A stretch of DNA of 42,997 bases from the NCBI GenBank assembly GCA_019677205.1, contig JAAMXY010000372.1, positions 1-42,997 of the forward strand, written 5' to 3'. The notes under the pieces are model-generated. The model was not told the DNA's origin and did no database searches. It was given only the letters and a program-made list of their open reading frames with translations. The DNA comes from Pinguiococcus pyrenoidosus (taxonomy: Eukaryota > Sar > Pinguiophyceae > Pinguiochrysidales > Pinguiochrysidaceae). The position numbers were made by a program, and so were the translations under genes. Positions within the stretch are counted from its first letter, which is position 1. Each line of letters opens with the position of its first letter. Positions 38,659-42,997 of the stretch are shown here, piece after piece.

Positions 38659-41600
38659 CTACTGGTTGTTCATGCGCCACCGAAGCAACGCACGCTGTAT
38701 CTTTAGTGACGCTAGAGTCTCCCGCTTAATCTGCCGAGTGCATGGAGTTGTTCGTTGAGCTTCTTGATCAAAGCGTGCGGGGCGCAGGCGGTGGCGTCTT
38801 ACCCTCTCGTTTTCTATTCTGCTGAGAGCCATCGGCCCTTCGTTTCCACTAGATGGTGTTTCAGATTTCATCATGCCTTGGCCACTTCGCCTCGCCGCCT
38901 TGGCGGCCTCGCGTCGTTTTGCTGCCCTGTGAGCACGGTCATGAGCGACGCTTCCACCTACCCACGGAGCAGGGCCTTCCTTACCTCCACGCCAGCTGCA
39001 GGGTTGTGGCGGCGCTCTTGAGGTTCATGTACTGCCGCTGCGTGAACCATGCCTTGACATTGCGGGCGATCATTCTAGCTTCTTTCTCAAGTTGGCTTCT
39101 CTCCTCGTTGGACATCTGGGATATGGCTTTGTCAAGACCGTCCGAGCCACAGTTGCTGATGACAGTCTGCAGCTCCGAGTCGGCAGCGGTGCTCGTGCTC
39201 GTGCGCCTCCGGCTCTGCTTATCTATGAATCCCACTGGCGCCTCCTCGGTCGCCTCATCCTTTATCTGCAGGCTGAGCTGGAGAGCGCATTTGTCGTGCA
39301 GCGACAAGGACTGGAACGCCTCCTGGACGACCGGCTCCGACGAGTGCGATACTTCGTCCAGGCTGCGCTTCAGCCAGGTCGAGAAGATGCCGTCGTCCGG
39401 ACCCTCCTCCCGGCTCGCCAAGTCCGGCGCACTCGCAGCAAACTGGTACAGCAGATCGAGGATCCCTGCTTTGCTTTCCTGATCGCAACAGCTCTCGTTT
39501 GCGACGTCGTACGCGGACTTGCCACCGTAGTTCTCGGTGCCCGGTCGCGCGCCTGACTGCAGAAGCTTCTCGACGAGCGCGACGCACCCGCCTCGACAGG
39601 CAATGTGCAAAGGCGTGTCGCCGTCGTTGTTTCGCATGTTGACGTTGGTTGCGTACCGAAGCAAGGGAGCCATGAGCTTGCCGATGTTGAAGGCGCAGCA
39701 GTAGTGGAGCAGCGAGTTCCCGCTCTCATCGGCGGCGTTCAGCTCGTTTGAGAGCCAGGTGAGGTCCAAGTTCGAGCTCGACGTTGTGTTCGTGTTCGAG
39801 TTGGTATCGCTGGGGTTGGTGTCCTCAAGATCGACAAGCTGGTCAATCACGCGGATCAGCATGCCATCCAGCACGTTCTCCAGCTCTGCCTCGCCAAGCA
39901 TGGAGATGTCCAGCGTATCATCATCTTGCACCATTGGTGACGACGACGCCACCCTCCTATCCGCGCTCGCGCCACGGAGCGCCTCCTTCAGTGCGCTCGA
40001 TGCTGTGGACGCGAGGTCTCGTTCGTCATCGCGGACGCACATCGGGCTGATGGACGCCATCTTCTCGGGGGGTTGCCGTCTCTCCACTTCGTTGCCCTGC
40101 GTCGTGTTGATGGCTTCGATGCTGAAGTATCTCAGCATCTCATCGTCTGTGTCGGACGACTTGGGCATCAGCGCGGATGCGTCCGTCTTGAGGGACGCGT
40201 CCATCAGCGACGGGCGATTGGACTGAGATGCGATGGCCATCGGGTCGTCCCAATTGGGCAGCTCAGCTATGCTCAGGGGCTTGAACGAGCAATCGTCGTC
40301 GCCTGACGACAACTTGCCCCGTGCGTCAGCGGAGATACTCCTATTCGGCCCCGGTTCTTCGACCATGGGTTCGCTGCTTGAGTTTGGAAGCGCCGACGTC
40401 AGCGAGCCCAGCCGCTCGACGATGCGAATCTTGGTCTCCCGGGATTCGATGGGAGAGGCCATGCCGAAATCGCGGAAGCCAGGGCCGTCTCGATGGAATC
40501 GCGCCGGTGTGAGCATCGACCGCTTCTTGGGAATCCGGGTGTCTAGGATGCGCGGCTGCCGGATGTACTGGAACTTGTTCTCAGCCGCTTTGCTGATTGG
40601 GACGCCCGAGCCAAGGACTGCCTGGACCGTCAGCAGCGTCATCGTCTTGCCCGACGGCGACCGCTGCAGGGGAGGGACGAAACAGCGCAGGACGCAGCCC
40701 GGCTCGAGGATCTCCGCGGGGCACAGCGTGGTCCCGATGCGCACGTAGACGTCGTTGCTGCGGCAGCGGATCTCATCGCGAAGCGGCTGCGACAAGCAGA
40801 GCAGAAACTTTGTGCCACCGTTCTGGTCGGCGGAAGAGGGGTTGAAGTCGACGACGTGTGGAACATCGTACACCAGCTCCTCCTGCAAGTCGTCGCGGGA
40901 CACGATGGTTCCGGAGTCGGCCCGGGTCGCCGCGTCGACATCCTCTAGCTCACTTTCAAGCATGTAGCCGGCAGAATCCTGCGACAGGGACTCATTGTCG
41001 TCCCCGCTGAGATCCTGCGCGATGTCGCCGAACATGGCGCTCATGGTGTCGTCCATGGGCGTCATCGAGGATGCGATTGGAGCACTCGGCGCCAACCCGT
41101 ACGGATTCACGCTCTTGCCGAACTGGGCGTTGGGATCATAGGCAGGGCGGCGCCCGGCATGATTCAGGGGGCCGCCGACGCTCGGCATGTTCGCGACGCG
41201 GGGCGACGTCGTGTGCAGATACGCATGAGGCCTCTGCAGTGCGTAGCCTCTGCCGTCGCCCGGCATGCACTGGGTGATAATCCTGGGGGCCTTATCCCCC
41301 GCCGCGGGTCCCTCCGCAGCGTCGCCGTCCTTCAGCCGGCCTCGGTCGGTCGCCCTGGCGAGAATCAGGGATCGCGGGGAGTCGACCCCGTCCGGGCGAC
41401 TTTTCACCGTGGCCGCCATCAGCGACTGCATGAGGAAGGAGGGCGTCGAGATGGCGGCGAGGGTAGGGCGGCGCTCCCCATCGGCTGCCAGTTTCGACTT
41501 GACGTCCCGGCGGTAATGCACCAGATGGATGAACTGCTCATTGGGGGTTCCGGCGAGGCGATAGCAGCGCCGGTGGAAGTAGGGATCCTTCTCTCCATGC

Positions 41601-42192
41601 GCGTAGGTGCCGTACACGACGTTCACCTTCTGCAGCTGCAGCTTCACGTGATCCTCGCGGACTCGGTTCTTCTTATTCTTTCGCGTCACAGGCAAGGCAA
41701 CCAGTTTAGCATTTGACCCGCTTGAAGCAGCCAGAGCCCGGCCTCCACAGGGCTCTTGGCCTCTTGCCCGGCACTCTCTCCCGGCCTTTCTCTCGTGGCT
41801 CACCTTCTTGACCCAGGGTACGTGGTCATCCTTAAAGTTCTTGGTCAGGCGCCGGTCGAAGATCACCAGCAAGCCGTGCGTGGGATTTCGCATCGGCTCG
41901 CGGCTGACCTCGAAGCCGATGCTCTCGAAGTTGGTCAGGATGCACAGGATCTCCTCCGTCTTCAGCCATCTGAAGCGCAGAATCACGTCACGAGTCTGTG
42001 AGTATCCCTGCCACCCGCTGTGCACGCGTTTGAATTCACGCATCGGCGAGGGGATCCGCACCTTTGAATCGCAGCCTCCCGAATTCGCGTCGAGTACAGC
42101 GCCAGCTCGCTTCTCTGCTTCGCTTCGTCCATGCGCAGCATGAGGTTGCCAGCGCCGTCGTCCAGCATGGCCGCTGGGCTACGCGCTAGCAT
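38659..42192 (-). CDS. CAMTA: Calmodulin-binding transcription activator (CAMTA, CG-1 domain)
   Basis: Four exons read leftwards (42192-42062, 41969-41804, 41677-38985, 38926-38659) give about 1,085 residues. Joining exons 1 and 2 restores the CG-1 start (IQRWLKTEEILCILTNF). The DNA-binding CG-1 domain continues with HGLLVIFDRRL and, across a 126-nt intron that is itself an open frame, NVVYGTYAHGEKDPYFHRRCY and FIHLVHYRRD. Around 40560-40870 is a TIG/IPT domain, around 39490-39740 are ankyrin repeats (GNSLLHYCCAFNIGKLMAPLL, DGDTPLHIACRGG). The last exon supplies a C-terminal IQ-like motif (LKIQRALLRWR) for calmodulin. The order CG-1, TIG, ankyrin, IQ is the complete CAMTA architecture. CAMTAs are nuclear factors coupling calcium signals to transcription, usually via CGCG-type sites. 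The start could also be the ATG at 42168. Confidence 0.94.
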
Positions 42193-42950
42193 CGCACGCG
42201 CTGTGGATCCTGTCACGCGCAGTCGGGCCGACAGTCCGAGGCAAGCTCTGCTTGGAAGCTCGGAGTTTAAACGCTGTTCCTGAACCGGTCCAAATCGCTC
42301 AGTCGCCGCACAGGCTGCAGCGCTCCTCGCCGGCGCTCACAACGCTCTTTAGCAGCACTGGATGTGCCGTGGAGAGCCACGGAGCTGGATCATTCAACAC
42401 AGGGGCCGCCGTAACGCCGCCAGCGGGAGTGGAGAGAGACGCAGCTGCTCCGCGGGCCCTAGTTGACGCTGTGGCATGGCTGGACAAGCGGCAGAGAAGA
42501 CATAAAAGGAGACCAATCGGAAAACATGACGCAAAGGGAATTTCGAACGCCGCCAGAGCTATCAAAGTGCTTCACACTATGGCTGGGGTTATGTGGCAGC
42601 CTTCGAAACAGGAAGTAATCAGCCCGCAAATGGGACGCCGGCGAGACGCAACATCCAATCCCAACGGCAGTGCTCCCGCCATTACGCGCCCAATGGAAGC
42701 GCGCGATAGCTCCAGCCAAGCTCAATGACCTGTCAAATTCTCCTTATCCACCGGTCTATTAGCACGAGGTTCTTGAAAACATCGTCAGCTGAGAACCCCA
42801 ATCACGCCCGCATGCACATTTCACCTTTCCTGCTTGCCGCCGTCGCTTGGGGACTTGCAAATAATCCATACAGTGTATATTCTCGTCGTTCTCGTCGAAC
42901 CCAGAAAGCCAAAGCGGCAGCACCGCAACCAGCAGCGTTTTTCTAGCGCC
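42193..42950. promoter_or_regulatory. Divergent promoter region, CAMTA / TRM11-like gene
   Basis: The 758 bp between the start codons shows no convincing gene. An open frame on the plus strand at about 42255-42728 has no family features, low complexity and no good ATG context, so I treat it as non-coding. A CCAAT core lies at 42513-42517. No strong AT island is present in this gap, unlike most other head-to-head gaps here. Confidence 0.4.
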
Positions 42951-42997
42951 ATGGTGCTGTACCTCCTGCAGTTCGTCCACCGCCATCTGGACTTTCG
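42951..42997 (+). CDS. Start of a tRNA (guanine-N2) methyltransferase TRM11-like gene (cut by window edge)
   Basis: Only 15 complete codons lie in the window: MVLYLLQFVHRHLDF. The pattern YLL-x(5)-H-L-x-F is what TRM11 orthologues show at their N terminus, where the sequence then continues into an RxxEL/LPEI stretch. TRM11 with TRM112 makes N2-methylguanosine at position 10 of tRNA. The ATG is the first after the in-frame TAG at 42945-42947 region and fits the strand alternation of the neighbours. With so few codons the identification is tentative. Confidence 0.4.
   Translation, partial: MVLYLLQFVHRHLDF

Noticed and set aside
42252-42728. 158-codon plus-strand frame upstream of the TRM11-like start
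   Set aside because: It has no ATG start, low-complexity composition and no domain, and it would break the layout of the divergent promoter gap.

Overview
This window is nuclear DNA from a compact, GC-rich eukaryotic genome. The evidence is spliceosomal introns, mostly 50-145 nt, with GTACGT, GTAAG or GTGAG donors and YAG acceptors, plus strictly eukaryotic proteins: a spliceosome subunit, a SNARE, a WD40 katanin subunit, GCN2 and a V-ATPase subunit. Gene density is about one per 2.3 kb. CAMTA, katanin p80 and GCN2 together suit a free-living, probably flagellated or algal protist. No gene here fixes the lineage and no plastid marker is visible, so I do not name a taxon. Gene models were built by following reading frames across splice sites and matching remembered family features; no search was run.

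Left to right: HSP70 (-, cut by the left edge), Sec14/CRAL-TRIO protein (+), monoacylglycerol-lipase-like hydrolase (-), farnesyl diphosphate synthase with an N-terminal membrane anchor (+), a 1,428-residue LRR/coiled-coil protein (-), a small four-exon membrane protein (+), YKT6 (-), katanin p80 (+), SF3A3 (-), THP3/LENG8-type SAC3 protein (+), an atypical aquaporin (-), a broken PIF/Harbinger transposase (-) and a 249-bp MITE-like element in a 4-kb gap, GCN2 kinase (+), prohibitin-2 (-), UAP56/SUB2 helicase (+), an NDC1-like nucleoporin (-), tRNA-Leu(UAA) (+), V-ATPase subunit C (+), CAMTA (-) and the first codons of a TRM11-like gene (+).

The most striking property is the layout. Leaving out the transposase and the tRNA, all 18 protein genes alternate strand without exception. 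Tail-to-tail gaps are uniformly short (about 150-295 bp between stop codons). Head-to-head gaps are longer (about 280-760 bp between ATGs) and most hold an AT-rich island in the otherwise GC-rich sequence, as expected of shared bidirectional promoters. The one oversized head-to-head gap is the one that carries the mobile elements.

The genes do not form a pathway. They cover protein folding, lipid handling, isoprenoid synthesis, membrane fusion, microtubule severing, splicing and mRNA export (SF3A3, THP3/LENG8 and UAP56 share that theme), translation control, mitochondrial inner membrane, nuclear pore, proton pumping and calcium-linked transcription. I found no CRISPR array, operon, defence system or biosynthetic cluster. 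The candidate novelty lies in the genome architecture and in several unusual protein variants.
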